Of a DNA stretch of 64,000 bases, positions 1 to 12,418 are shown one piece after another (position 1 is the stretch's first letter; every line of letters starts with the position of its first letter). This DNA comes from Gorsachius magnificus (Eukaryota > Chordata > Aves > Pelecaniformes > Ardeidae). The position numbers and the translations under genes are program-made. The notes under the pieces were generated by a model. That model searched no databases and was not told the DNA's origin. It saw only the letters and a list, made by a program, of their open reading frames with translations. The stretch lies in assembly GCA_034008185.1 (NCBI GenBank), contig CM067082.1, positions 154,573,895 through 154,637,894 on the forward strand, in the 5' to 3' direction.

Positions 1-2620
1 ACAGATGCTAGTAAGTGGAAAAGTGCAGGGGAATATTCCCAATTGCAGGAACACAGCTGTCAGTGCCTGTATGGGCCATCCTAACTAACGTCCTCCCAAA
101 ATTTACCTGGGCGAAGTTGAGTTATGCAGAGATGATCCACTCTGCTCTGTTTGGTCTGAGGACCACTTGTCATCCCAGGGGCAGGCAGCATCAGCAGTGC
201 AGGTGTACTCACTCTGTCATTTAGACAGCACAGAAAGTGCCATCTGGTTTTTGCATGCACCAGCACAAGACAACTTGGAAGAAGCCTGAGTGAGGTGCTT
301 TGAATTCTTCCCTGGAAAAAACCCTGCCACTCCACTGATTCTATAGACAATCTAAGGAGATATGGGTCCTAACTTTAGTCATCTATCTTTAGAAGAAAAT
401 ACATGCTCTGCCTCCCCATTGTAACTGTGGCAATTTAATTTTAGACCTCATGTTTCTCAACTCTACATAGACTTTTAACACGTGCAAGGAAAGAAAGGCG
501 ATTGAAACATAACATAATGACAGCCAATAAGCCAGGAAGCTTCCATTGTCTTTCCATATCCACCAGCTGCACCAGTCACAATTCACAGCCTAATGTTTTT
601 AAAAATTAAAATAACAAAATAATACTAATATAGAGTTTCTCATAGTATTTCAGTGTTTTCCCTCTTTTTACCCAGCTGAAGTTTGGACGTGCCAAGAGTC
701 ACACAATAAAATTATATTAAGAACATGGCTGTTATGATTCAGTTGAAGCCTGAGCTCTAGTAAACGTTTGTGTCAGGAGTAGTTCTGGGTTTCATTTTAC
801 TCAAGCCTGATGTCCTTGAAAGGACCATATTTTTTATATATAAGTTGTCTGATATTACAGAAATTACTTAGCCCAGAATTACTTCTGGGGACAAATGCAT
901 CATTTCATAGACTTTCCGAAGGTGAATTGTGAAATCAAACCTCTGTTTGAATAGGTTCATTGATACTTAGACATTAGCCACCCACGAGGTCAGATCGCTT
1001 TAGGTTCTTGAAATCATTTGCCACATAGGGCTATGAATGTTGTTCCTGAGAAGGCACAGTTCCAGCTGGCTTCAAGATTCCCTTGTGCTGTTGGACAAGT
1101 CTAATATGTTCAGATCTACAAAGGGAGTTAACACATTAAATTCTGATTTGACAGTAGTGGGACATTGCTTCAACCTTCTCAGTGAAATCCTGCTCTCACT
1201 GAAGTCATTGTTATTTATTTTGGGAAAGCAAAATGTGACCCCAACTATTTGTCACTAGAAAAAAACCCAGTTTACTACCAGATCAGTTATTAGTTGTTGT
1301 GTGTCATTGCTTCTCAGTAAAACTTTCTAGGCACCTGTGCTCCTCACCACTTCCATGTAACCATGGATGCTTGCCCATGGCCATTCCTGTTCTTCTAACC
1401 CTGTCTAATCCTGTAGGGGGAGATTGGCAGATAATAGTGTTTGGCAGAACCAGTTAGCTACCTCAGCTATAATGGTCTTCAGATGTGGACGTCAGCCCTA
1501 TTGCCTGTAATACTGTGATAAATTACTGTATACTTCGGGAATTTGGTAAAGAGGCTGAGCACAAAATAAACCCAGGAATGAAGAATGGATGGAGAGGTGA
1601 CACATCACATCCAAGGCAACTGATTTGTGGATTTCATTAGCATTCAGAAGGATTCATTCTCCTTTCACCTTGATTGAACTCTATACCCTACTGCCCTAGA
1701 GCCATGCCCGTTTGAACAAAAGGTCTTCAACTTTTTCAATCATTGTGTTATGAGATTTATAGATTTTGATAAAAAAGAACCCAAGAAACTCAATAAACTC
1801 CCCTTTGCATGATCTCCTGAACTTCCTGATCTGTTATGCTCTAAAATTTGCCATGAATTGCCCTCATTGTGCCATTTCCTCTGTTTTGATTCTATTCTTG
1901 TCAGAGCAGGAATTAATAAGCTTGGGGTAAAATGATCAACGTAGCGATACAAGCCCATTTCTGTAACATTTCTAGAAATTTCTTTCCACTTTTTCTTCTT
2001 TTCCTTTACACTTCATTTTCAAGGTCCTGAGAGGGACTGCTAACAGTTAAAGGTGATCCCTCCATTTAGCCTGTGGTCAGTTCCCTTTTCTAAAGGGTGT
2101 ACTTTTACTCCTAGACAAAAACCTGGAGAGATTGTCTATTAATTCTTTTTTCCCATTGAAAACAAACAAAACAATGTTCCCTGGAAGCATGGGAGCCAAC
2201 CAGCAACTCCTGGCAAAAAGTGGCTGTTAAATGCAATTGCTGGAAATAGGCATGTTTTTTTCTTTTTTTTTTTTTTCCTGAAAAGTAAATGGAGCACTTG
2301 CAGGTAGCAATCTATCCAAAAGACGGATGTGACTATAAAAACAACAAGCTGCAGCACACACTTGGTTTCCCTTGGGGATCTCCAACTTTTCCTTGTTTCA
2401 CCATTTCACATTACTGCTTAATCAAGAAGAACCTGGCATGAATTAAAGGAGAGAGGCAAAAATGATGGGCCTGCCTGATTTTATATCCTATCAGTGCTGT
2501 GTGGGAAGAGAGGTCACTTGTACTGTGACTGTATTTTCTGTCTTGGAGCCAGATCTGATTTACTCAAAAATATTTTAACATTGTTTAAGTAGTGAAAGAA
2601 AAGCTAAATTATATTCCTAT
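1..2620. other. Intergenic DNA, no gene recognised
   Basis: This is AT-rich sequence with no open frame above about 90 residues and no exon-like segment that I recognise. An AATAAA near position 706 could be a poly(A) signal of a gene to the left, but nothing coding is seen next to it. A T-run of about 14 bases lies near 2263-2276. In mammals AQP1 sits upstream of GHRHR; I looked for its NPA-box exons here and did not find them. Confidence 0.5.
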
Positions 2621-2625
2621 CTGGC

Positions 2626-3197
2626 TGTCGTAGTTTAACTCTAGCTGGCAACTCAGCACCATGCAGCCGCTTGCTCACTCCCCCCAAAATGGGATGGGGG
2701 AGACAATCAGAAGAGTAAAAGTGAGAAAACTCCTGGGTTGAGATAAAGACAGTTTAATAGGGAAAGTATAAGCCCTGCGTGCACAAGCAAAGCAAAGCAA
2801 GGAATTCATTCACCACTTCCCATGGGCAGGCAGGGGTTCAGCCATCCCCAGGACAGCAGGGCTCCATCACATGTAATGGTTACTTGGGAAGACAAACGCC
2901 ATCACTCCAAATGTCCCCCTCTTCCTTCATCTTTCCCCAGCTTTATATACTAAGCATGCTGTCATATGGTATGGAATAGCCCTTTGGTCAATTTGGGTCA
3001 TCTCTCCTGGCTGTGTCCAACTTCTGATGCACCTGGCAGAGCTGAGAGCTGAGAAGTCCTTGGCCAGTCTAAGCGCTATCCAGCAACAACTAAAACATCA
3101 GTGTGTCATCAACATTCTTTTCGTACTAAATCCAAACCACAGCACTCTACCAGCTACTAGGAAGAAAATTCACTCTGTCCCAGCTGAAATCAGGACA
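2626..3197 (-). mobile_element. Solo LTR of an avian ERVL-type endogenous retrovirus
   Basis: A 572-bp element with LTR-like termini: on the minus strand it starts TGTCCTGATTTCAGC and ends TTAAACTACGACA. It is flanked by a perfect 5-bp target duplication, CTGGC at 2621-2625 and 3198-3202. Five-base duplications are typical of ERVL-type integration. The ends match those of the plus-strand LTRs at 11855 and 54748 with many substitutions, so this is an older or separate subfamily. No internal retroviral genes flank it, so it is a solo LTR left by recombination between two LTRs. Confidence 0.9.
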
Positions 3198-3202
3198 CTG
3201 GC

Positions 3203-6200
3203 TTTACTGTATTTTGTGTTGTCATGGTAGTGTAAAATGTTTTTTGTGATACCTGGGAGTGGATGCTAGCACTTTCATGTCTGCTATAAGAGATCTGATC
3301 TCAAATCTGGCTCATCATTAGCCATGCATGGGAGCGAATCTCAAACACTTATTTCAACTTGTGAGAGCCAGAAGGATCTATGATACGCCAATTTGACACT
3401 CTACCTTTGTGTCCAAGCAGCACTAACCTGCCTGTTGCTGGAGGAGAAGCCTGGAAAGTCCCCCCAGAAGCGTGCATGGCACAGTGAAACTCTATTTTTT
3501 TGTAGGTATTATTCCTTGCTAATCCATGTTAGTCCATTTCTGCTAATCCTCAAAGTGTACTTCAATGAGTCTTTCTTTGTATAGTCTATTGATGGAGACA
3601 TGAACTGACAGACTGAGATTTATTAGCCACAGGTGGGTATTTTGGCTCTAGGGTAAATTTTGTTTTCATTCTTGTCATTGATGAGGCTGACAGATTTATA
3701 TCTTTTTGCAGTAGCCTTTTTTTATTGAATGCAGAGAAAATGCTTTATGAATCTAGGTTCGCACTTCCATTTACATGACTTGTAGGTAAAAGACTGGAAG
3801 GAAAGTGAAAGATGTACTTCGCTACTGAAAAAAAAATTTCATATGCTGCTGGGGGTGTTAGCCAAAGATGACTGTAGTGCATTGTACTTTGAAGAAAAAC
3901 TTTTTATTTAAGCTGTTCCTTAAACAAAACCGACCCCCCCTCCCCAAACCCAAACCACACTACTCCACATGTAGCACTCAGAGCCCTGAATTAGGTCCTT
4001 CTCTTCTCCTTCACCAGCCCAACAGGATGTACCAGAACTCAGGCTGGAACCACCTGCACCACAAGCAGCTTTCTAGACCCAGACAGCCCCTGAAACACTG
4101 CCAATCACCAGTGCACTGTTACCCAAATCAGGACTGCCCCAGATGCTCCCTTCCTCATAGAGGTCTACACCTGTTCTTTTAGGCTATGTCTACACTAACA
4201 AAGACCAATGCATGCTTTTTAGCATTGTCCTGCTCCTGCCCAGACTCTTAATTGCCAGCAGGCACAGCTTGGCTCTGTTCCGTACAGCACAGGTCAGAAG
4301 GTAGGATGTGCCTAGGTTGTTCCAAGCAGGAAGTTTGGATGAAGCCACCTTGGACTGGGAGGAAGAGACTTTAGCTGTGTTGTTGCAAATCATATCGTAG
4401 TACTTGCTCTTGGGCCTAGCAGACAGGCACTGGACAATTTTATTTACTAATACAAACATATCCTGAAATAACTGAATATGCCTTGGTGACATTTTTAGGA
4501 CTGAATTCCTTAGTCTTGTTTGTCACCTATCTCTGTCCAGTGGGTACATGGAAATGAGCGTTTAGAAAACTAAAATCAAACAAGTTGAATGATGCCTTTG
4601 GTAGGAGTCTTGGTCCTCTTGATATGCATGAAATGCAATCAGGGAATGCCTATTTTCAGAGAACTTCTTAGAGAAATTAGTGGTTTCTGACTCCTGGCTG
4701 AGCTTTGGCAAGAGTGAAGTTGTGGATCTGTTAGGAACTTGAACTTTAGGTTTTGAGGGACCTTAAAGACAACCGAGGCCCTCTGTAGACATTTAAGTGA
4801 CCTAGGCACTTCAGATTTATGTGTTCGAGTTCTGTCCGTGTCCTCTTTCAAGTACTTTGACTTGTCACATGAGGACTTTCCACATGACTTTTCGAGCACT
4901 TTGCACTTCTATTGCATCTGACCCTTTGTCAAAACATTCAGAGTGGTTAATTATTATGCTAGGGCTTTCACTGTATGAACAATAACGACTTTCTTTCCTT
5001 AAAGGATTGTTTGTCCAATTAGTCAGTTTTGTCTTTGGTTTTGGAAATAATAGTTTTCCTGAGCCCATTCAAACATTGAAATCATTGTTAAATTTTAATA
5101 ATGGCCTCAGAAAAACTGTAGGGTTTCACCAGTACGCATTTATTCCAAATATAAATCAGCATAAATGGTTTAAATGGTGCCCAGTCCTATGAGCCTAGCT
5201 TAGTAAATTCACTTGAATGTTTTGCATCCATAGAGAAAATGGAAGAGAAATAGAAGATCTGGAAGGTCTGCAGATTTAATTAATTGGCAATGTATGGGAT
5301 TTAGTGATAGCTGAGGGATGGAAAACAGTGGGATCACACACTGTTGTGGTAGGCACACTGTGCCAAGCTAGATTCTCAGACTAGCATATGACTTTCATGT
5401 GACTCAGTAAAAAGTGTGTATGTGTAGGTGTATAAACTTTTGTGCATGTAGTCTTACATATGGAAAAGCATGTATGTGGGCCAGAGTTATATAAAATTAC
5501 TAATGAGTCCGCGTGGAACACACTTTTTCAATTCCTGTTATCTGAGTGAAGATGTAACACAGTTCTTGGGTGAGTTTTGATGAAGACTCAGATTTCACTT
5601 GAGGTTATATTCATCAGCATGATTTGGACAGATCTGTTTTACTGTTTTGTTTTGGTGTTTTTTTTGGTTTTTTAGTTCTTGTGCTTTTATGGGGAGGGAA
5701 ACATCTTTTCATACTATATTCTGCAAATGTTTTGATTCAGATTATTTTTAATAACATTGAGATGCAGTGTAATTCTGTTATTCTAGAGAAGATATGCTTT
5801 GACTGGCAAGTCAAGCCATCTAAATTTAGGTGTTGGCAAGGTAGGAGTCTACATATGAGGTAATTTTCTAAGCGTCCAATTAAGTCACTGCAGGTCTACT
5901 GAATTCAGTTAGTGAAACATGAAAAGCTATTCAGATGACAAAATTAGGGTTAGCTGAATAACTGGAAACTTCCTTGACATTATTGATGAGGCCTTGATTG
6001 ACTCTGATAGAGACCTGTCTCCCTTGTATGTGCCTATACATACCTATGCAAAGAGAACACCAAGAGAGGACCCGTGTTTTTAAGAGAAATATAAAAAAAA
6101 TAAAACCATTTGAAATACTTGACATGGATCTTTGTGCTCCAGTTTAACATGTAAAGGGCAAATATATAAATTATCAAAAATAAAATATAATTCCTTGCCA

Positions 6201-9200
6201 GCATGAATGTCAAGCACCAGGGAAGTCTTGTCAAGAAAGACTGTCTGGTGAGAAAGAAAGGTTTTGTATTCAAATGTGTCAACTACCTCCCAATCACATT
6301 TAGATTTAGATAGAAATTATTTGCCTATACTGTAATAGAAATCCAGAAGAACAGCAACACCTTAGTACACAGTTTTCTGATTAATCTGTCCCTTAGGCTG
6401 GTGTAAACTGTTTTGACTGTTCCGTAAAGGCTTTCAAGATCTCAGTCTTTGATGAGACATGGGACAGGATAGCCAAGGCAAACATGCGGCATTCTCTGGG
6501 AATTCTTGGAGCCAAAACCTGCTCTAATGGAGATTTAGCAGGAATGGCAGCCTATGGGCTGCTAGGATATAGGAGAAGTCTTGAACTTGGGTATATAAAG
6601 TAATGTTTCTAACAGGAGGGCAGATGAACTTTCTGAATAGGCAGCTTTCTCTGTCCATGTCTATGGTCTTCAACACTCACCTAAAGCCAAGAAATATGTC
6701 TTTGAAGGTGACACAAGTTCCATTTTTTCCACATCTTCCTTACCCAAATTCAACTAGTAGTTCACCCAGTTGGTCTGACTGCTGCCTGGTGGCTACGTAT
6801 TGAAGCATGAAGTCTCCCAGCCCCTCTGCAGTTAAGATTTCATAGGAATCAATTTTCCATTAAGCATCCTCATTTGTACAAGATCAGTCCTGCCTCCTTT
6901 CCTGCTACACTTCAATCCTTAAGGATCCCAGGGATGCTAACAGGGGGCCTTGCTGCTTTGTGCAATTCTGTTTAAAGCAATCCCCAGGGGACGGGTAGCT
7001 AAAGAAAACTGTCTGCAACCTGGGGCTTTAAGAATAGAAACAGATGGCTGGAATGCTGCAACCAGCTGGGCTGCAGTTAGCAAAAGCTCATGAAAGATTT
7101 TAAGGTCAGCTCTGCACTGTGGGAACAAACAGGCAGTGGTGTGTTTGAACTGGAGACTGAAAAATGAGCCACAGTGGGAACTATTCTCCAATTGTTTTCA
7201 GACACTTTTAGAAAGGTTGTTCTGCTTTGTTCCCTTCAGCCAAGCAGACTGGAGATGGGACTGATTTTGCTGCATTACTGCAAACATCTGTTGTCAAAAA
7301 GCTGCATCCCTTTTGCATCTTTCCTTTTTACCACACCTCATAATATTTCCATCCTTTTTTTATTTCATATCTTCCTCATTAACATTTACCTCAATATGAT
7401 TTGCCTTTCCTCTGCTTCATAATGGAATATGTCATTGGACCAGTCCCATTTTTGCTTAGTACCTGGCCCTGATGATGATGTATTTCACACCTTTGTCACT
7501 GCCTTAATAGGAATTTGTTCTCCCAGCTCTGCAGCATCTTTCCTTGTTGACTTTCAGAACAGATGTGCTTCATCCATCAGCACACCATACAAACAGGAAC
7601 TGGGCTGCTCAGCTCCCACCCGTCTCACAGGGCTTCTGTCACCTCCTGTATTTCAGGACATAGTATCTCCCTGAACACTCTGTATGCTCTGGACTTACTC
7701 CACCCTGCATCAAACAGCTTTCAGAAACTGAAGTCTCTTCTCCCTCTTGCTCCTCTTTTTTGACTCTAATCAAAATAAAAAGTCAAATCTCAGATCATCA
7801 CTGAGATCAGTAATTCCAGCATACTCCTACTTGGCAAAGGCCTTGAGCATAGCTGGATTTGGACCTGGACTGCTGGAAGGAGACATTTGGGAGAAGGGAA
7901 AATTAGGAGTCAAACATTGGGGTAGAAATCAAAAGGAAGGATAAGGATGATTAGCACTCCAAGACTTGGCCTGATATACTGCTAGCCTCCATGGAGCAGC
8001 CTGGTTAACATAACAATTTCTAGCCAGTTGGTGAACAACCTGACTTTGAGAGACATATACAATATTTTTTCTCTTCTTCCAAGCTCTTTCTTCTAATGTT
8101 TCTTCATTTGCTGGATATCATCCACCTCCAGGTTCCCAGCTCCAAGTTCTCACTAATCACCTGCACAAGTGATACAAGAAGTAATATCAGGGCCTGAGTG
8201 GTCATGGGGAATGAAAGGTTGGACTCAACAGGGGAGACAAACAGCAGATGGAAAAGGCAGAGTCTAAATTTGGATTCTGTTGAGGTGTGAAAGAGCAGTA
8301 TCTGGGACCAACGAGGGCGTAAGGCAGCACAAATAGTTGTCTTGAATCCAGTCTGGTCCTGTTAGGCTAATTTATGCTTTGAAACAAATAACGTATGCTG
8401 TCTTTTGAGTAACACCAGTTATTACCATATAAATGAAAGGCACTTTCACTTTATATTTTCCCTTGATGATTTCTTGGGACCGTGGTATAACCATGTGCTA
8501 TAATATGGATAATTCAGTAAGAAAAATTGATGCAGGAGATACAGCAGGAAGGATGACTAAGAGGAGGAAAGTGGACAGACAACCCACTGCAGAGGCAGGA
8601 GGCAAGTAACCAAAAGCTTAAATTTATGAAGTTCATCTGTTGGTTCCTAAAGTGTTCCAGTGAACACATGATACACGTGAATATATGTATTTATTTATCT
8701 TGGATCAGCCTCCTCTTTCATTTTCCCTGCTAAAAAAATCCAGTAGCATTCCCAGATGTACAACTTTGACTGGGACCATAAGTGATGGAGCCTTTCTTTT
8801 ATTTCTGTTATGCTCTTTATCTTGATTTTCTTTATATTATCTTTTGCCACAGAAGAAAGCAATTTTCCTTAAATAGTTCAGGTTTGCAAAAGATGCCCTA
8901 AAGCATTTTTTTATACCTGGGTTTCCTTCTTAATTTTCATCTAGGGCATTTCCATAGCACACTGTAGAAGTTATTAGCTGTCTCACAGCTGGCTGAAAAT
9001 ATCTGGATATCCTGCTTCATTTCTTGCTTTTACCCAGCCATCTCATTAGAAATTGAAGTGCCTGTGAAAATTAGGCTGATAAACAAATGGGGACATAGCA
9101 GAAGCTTAACTACCTGAAGACAAAGCTCACGTCTTGTCCAGTGAATGACAAATGTTCAATGAAATAGCAGTGGTGAAGGATGTGAAAGTGATCCTTTTGA

Positions 9201-11849
9201 TGATGGAGGTCTGCAGAACACTTGTGTTGATCAAGAGCAAAGAGAAAACCACATCCCCATTCTGTCAGGGCAGGACTCGAAGGCTGTGAGCCTTTCGCAG
9301 ATTGTTACCAATGCAATGTGTGAGCAGCAGAAAGGCACACCGTATGGTGGATACATTACTCAGTCTGTTGCTTGCTGGCATTATGTCACTAGGTAACACA
9401 CCTCTCTGTCTGAGCTAAAACAGGGGCAGGAAGTCTATACCCAGTAGTTACTCCAGCAAATGTAATCTGCAAATGTTTTCTCCTTGGATTAAGTCACTTC
9501 AAGGCCTTGTGAATGTGGTACAGCCTTGTCAGCTTAAAAACAGTCTTTGTCTGAAATGGGGCCAAAAGAAATGATGACTGCTAGTCTAGGTTGCAGTTGT
9601 GACTGAAAAGTTGACAATGGTTGAGGTGGGAGAGGGAGACTTGGACGAATGAAACCAACAGGGAAGTATTTCTGCCCACGCTGATAAATCTTTTGATGTA
9701 AAAGCTTTGCCAAGCAAAGGCTTACTGTAGTGGAAAGTGCATTGTATTCAGACTTCAGAGCTGCTCTGTGTCAGAGCCCTGTGAGACTACTGCTCTTCTG
9801 TGTCATGGGGATTTATTATATTTAGTTCCTTTAGGTGCTTCTTGCAAAGCATCCTTCTTACTGTCTAGGAAAGAAGGATGAACACAATATACTGTGATTC
9901 AACAGAGGACAAATGCCTTTTGAAGACAATCAAAAATCTGAAGATACTGGAGGGGATAAGATCAGTAGGGTTTGCTAAGGTAAATTGCCACGATGTTGGC
10001 CTAAGTGTGTTGGACACAGTGAGGTTTGTCCCAGGAGTCATCCCTCCCCTCCCTGACTTTTACCAAGGGCAAAGGCTAATTCTTAATCTCCCAGAGCGAC
10101 AGAGACAGTCTTGGGATGGAGATTTCCCTCCTCCCTCTCCCCAGGCCGGCTCCGATGAGGAGCAGACACCCTTTGACGACTTGACAAACCGCTTTCAGTG
10201 CCATCCAAGTGCATTTCTCAGTTGGGCCCTTCTCCCTCTGAGCAGGGAGGACAGCCAATCTACTTCTTTACAAAGTGGCTCTGTGTTGTCCCTTTGGCAT
10301 CCGGAGACACAGCTTGTTACTAACCAGCTTGAAGGGTTCTGTTCTTTAAAAAATAATAGGTCCTGCAACCAAGCAGAATAAGGAGACAGACTCAAGTGAC
10401 TTGCCAGGATATTCAGATGGGTGGGATGCCCAATGTATTTTCTCCACCCCTCCTCACAAAGAGCTGGAAAGTGGGGCTGCCTGTATTTAAAAAAATATAG
10501 CCAGCAAAGAAAGGAGGTGGGGAAGGAAAGGGTACCACCAGGGTTGTGGTCAAATAAAAGGAAAATAATTATTTTAAAAATTTTAGTTAAAGATTTGGAG
10601 CAACTCTCTTATACGGACTTGCTTAACGCCAGTCTCTCAAAGGTTTCAGTTTCCTCACAGCCACCAAGAGTGGGGACTGGTGTTTCAAACTGGATCAAGG
10701 TGTTTTATACATTTCAAATAAATTTGCAGCTTCCGTATGTCTTCTGGAGATTTTCTAGTGTCTTTTGTCACCATCATATCTTGGTGCTTGAAATAGTGTG
10801 TGGATGTGCGTGTGTGAGGGGGTGTGTGCCTGTGTATATAGGAGTTTTTCATGTGTACATATCTCCAGATATAGTCCCCTAGCCAAGCTCCAGGGTGCAG
10901 AGTGCCAGCTTGGTGTTAAGCCAATATTGTTCTGTTCTGGGAAAACACACAACGAGAACTTGTATTTGGGTTATGATAAGAGTTCAATTTAATCACAGCA
11001 GAAGCCAAGTCATCCCAAATTTAAGCTTAATGCAGACTGTGATAGCAATGAAGTTGCAGCATGTAGTTTTCAAAGAATATGAGCTAATGTCTAGAAAATG
11101 GGAGTGGCGGAAAAACCCTAGGTTTTGCTTCTAGCTTAGCCATCAACTCAATTTCTGGTGTCAGACAAATCATGTTAGGCAATATTTGCTGTCCCGAAGA
11201 AAAAGGAAGTAATGTCCAAATAAGAGCTGGCAAAAAAAAAAAAAAAAAAAAAAAGGATATTTGCAGAACTTGAGTACTCTGGTATCAAACCGCAACATGC
11301 ACCTAAATATGGATGTAGAAGACCAACCTAAGTTTGATTTTTCTTCCCCTCAGGTGAGATTTTCAAAGCCATTGGTCTGAAGTAGGAACTCAAATCTCAA
11401 CGTTATTTTCTGGGGACTTCTGCTCCTAATTCACTCATATTTCTGAAAACCTTGACTGTGATGTCATTGCTGCAATTTCCCTTCCTCTGACCTGGACAGA
11501 AGTTCTATGCCGAAGCAGAGGGATGTGCATGGTAATAAATTAACTGTATTTATACAGCAGCAAGCTCTCTATATATATTTTAGTATTGAAACTGCAGAAG
11601 CTACTTTTTATTAGCTCACAAAGATGTTGTGAAGTTTAATTACTTACTGACTTGCAAATACTCTGAGGTATAGTTTTCAGACCATGTTTACTGCCATTAT
11701 TTTATTGACATAATTACACAGGATGAAGTTATAGCCAGTATATCTAGCTTAATATCAATCTCTTTGGTTTTGAGAGTTTAAACATGGTCCTTGTTGCACT
11801 GTAGTTCTGAGAGTGTTTTTAATATTATAAAAAAAACTACGACAAAGGT
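3203..11849. other. Intergenic DNA, no gene recognised
   Basis: About 8.6 kb with no exon I recognise. Near 4182-4200 there is a GGCTATGTCTACACTAAC segment resembling the terminal sequence of old reptile DNA transposons, but no partner end was found. Two adjacent long open frames on the plus strand (9878-10381, 167 codons; 10421-10882, 153 codons) lie in a less AT-rich patch; neither resembles a known protein. A GT-rich stretch lies at 10796-10850 and an A-run of about 22 bases at about 11231-11254. Confidence 0.5.
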
Positions 11850-11854
11850 CAGGG

Positions 11855-12413
11855 TGTCCTGGTTTCGGCTGGGATAGAGTTAATTTTCTTCACAGAAGCT
11901 AGCATAGTGCTGTGCTTTGGATTTAGTGCTAGAAGAATGTTGATAACACGCTGATGTTTTTAGTTGTTGCCAAGCAGTGCTCAGACTGCTCAAGGACTTT
12001 TTGAGCTTCTCCTGCTCGGCCAGGTGCATAACAAGCTGGGAGTACAGCACAGCTAGGACCCAAACTGTCCAAAGAGCTATTCCATACCAGATAACGTCAT
12101 GCTCGGGGGGGTTGGTGGGTCGGTCGGTCGCTCGGGTACTGATCGCTGCTCGGGACGGGCTGGGCATCGGTCGGCGGGTGGTGAGCAATTGCATTGTGCA
12201 TCATTCGTTTTGTATATTCTGTATATTTTGTTATCATTCTCATTATTACTATTATTATTATTTTCTCTTATTAAACTGTCTTTATCTCAGCCCTCGGCTC
12301 TAACCTTTTTTCCCATTTCCCGATTCTCTCCCCCATCCCACTGAGGGAGGGGGCGGGGGGAGTGAGCGAGCGGCTGCGTGGTGCTGAGTTGCCAGCCGGG
12401 TTAAACCACGACA
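11855..12413 (+). mobile_element. Young solo LTR of an avian ERVL-type endogenous retrovirus
   Basis: A 559-bp solo LTR running from TGTCCTGGTTTCGGC to TTAAACCACGACA. The perfect 5-bp target duplication is CAGGG at 11850-11854 and 12414-12418. It contains a GGTCGGTCGGTCG tract, an ATT/TTA trinucleotide run, an ATTAAA poly(A)-type signal and a CpG-rich 3' part unlike the surrounding DNA. It is nearly identical to the LTR at 54748-55349: the first 200 bases differ at only a few sites. That implies recent insertion of both, or recent exchange between them. There is no internal retroviral sequence. Confidence 0.93.
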
Positions 12414-12418
12414 CAGGG

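Noticed and set aside
11977..12344. Open frames of 81-108 codons inside the LTR at 11855
   Set aside because: They fall wholly within the solo LTR and the same reading appears in the LTR copy at 54870. LTRs carry no retroviral coding sequence here.
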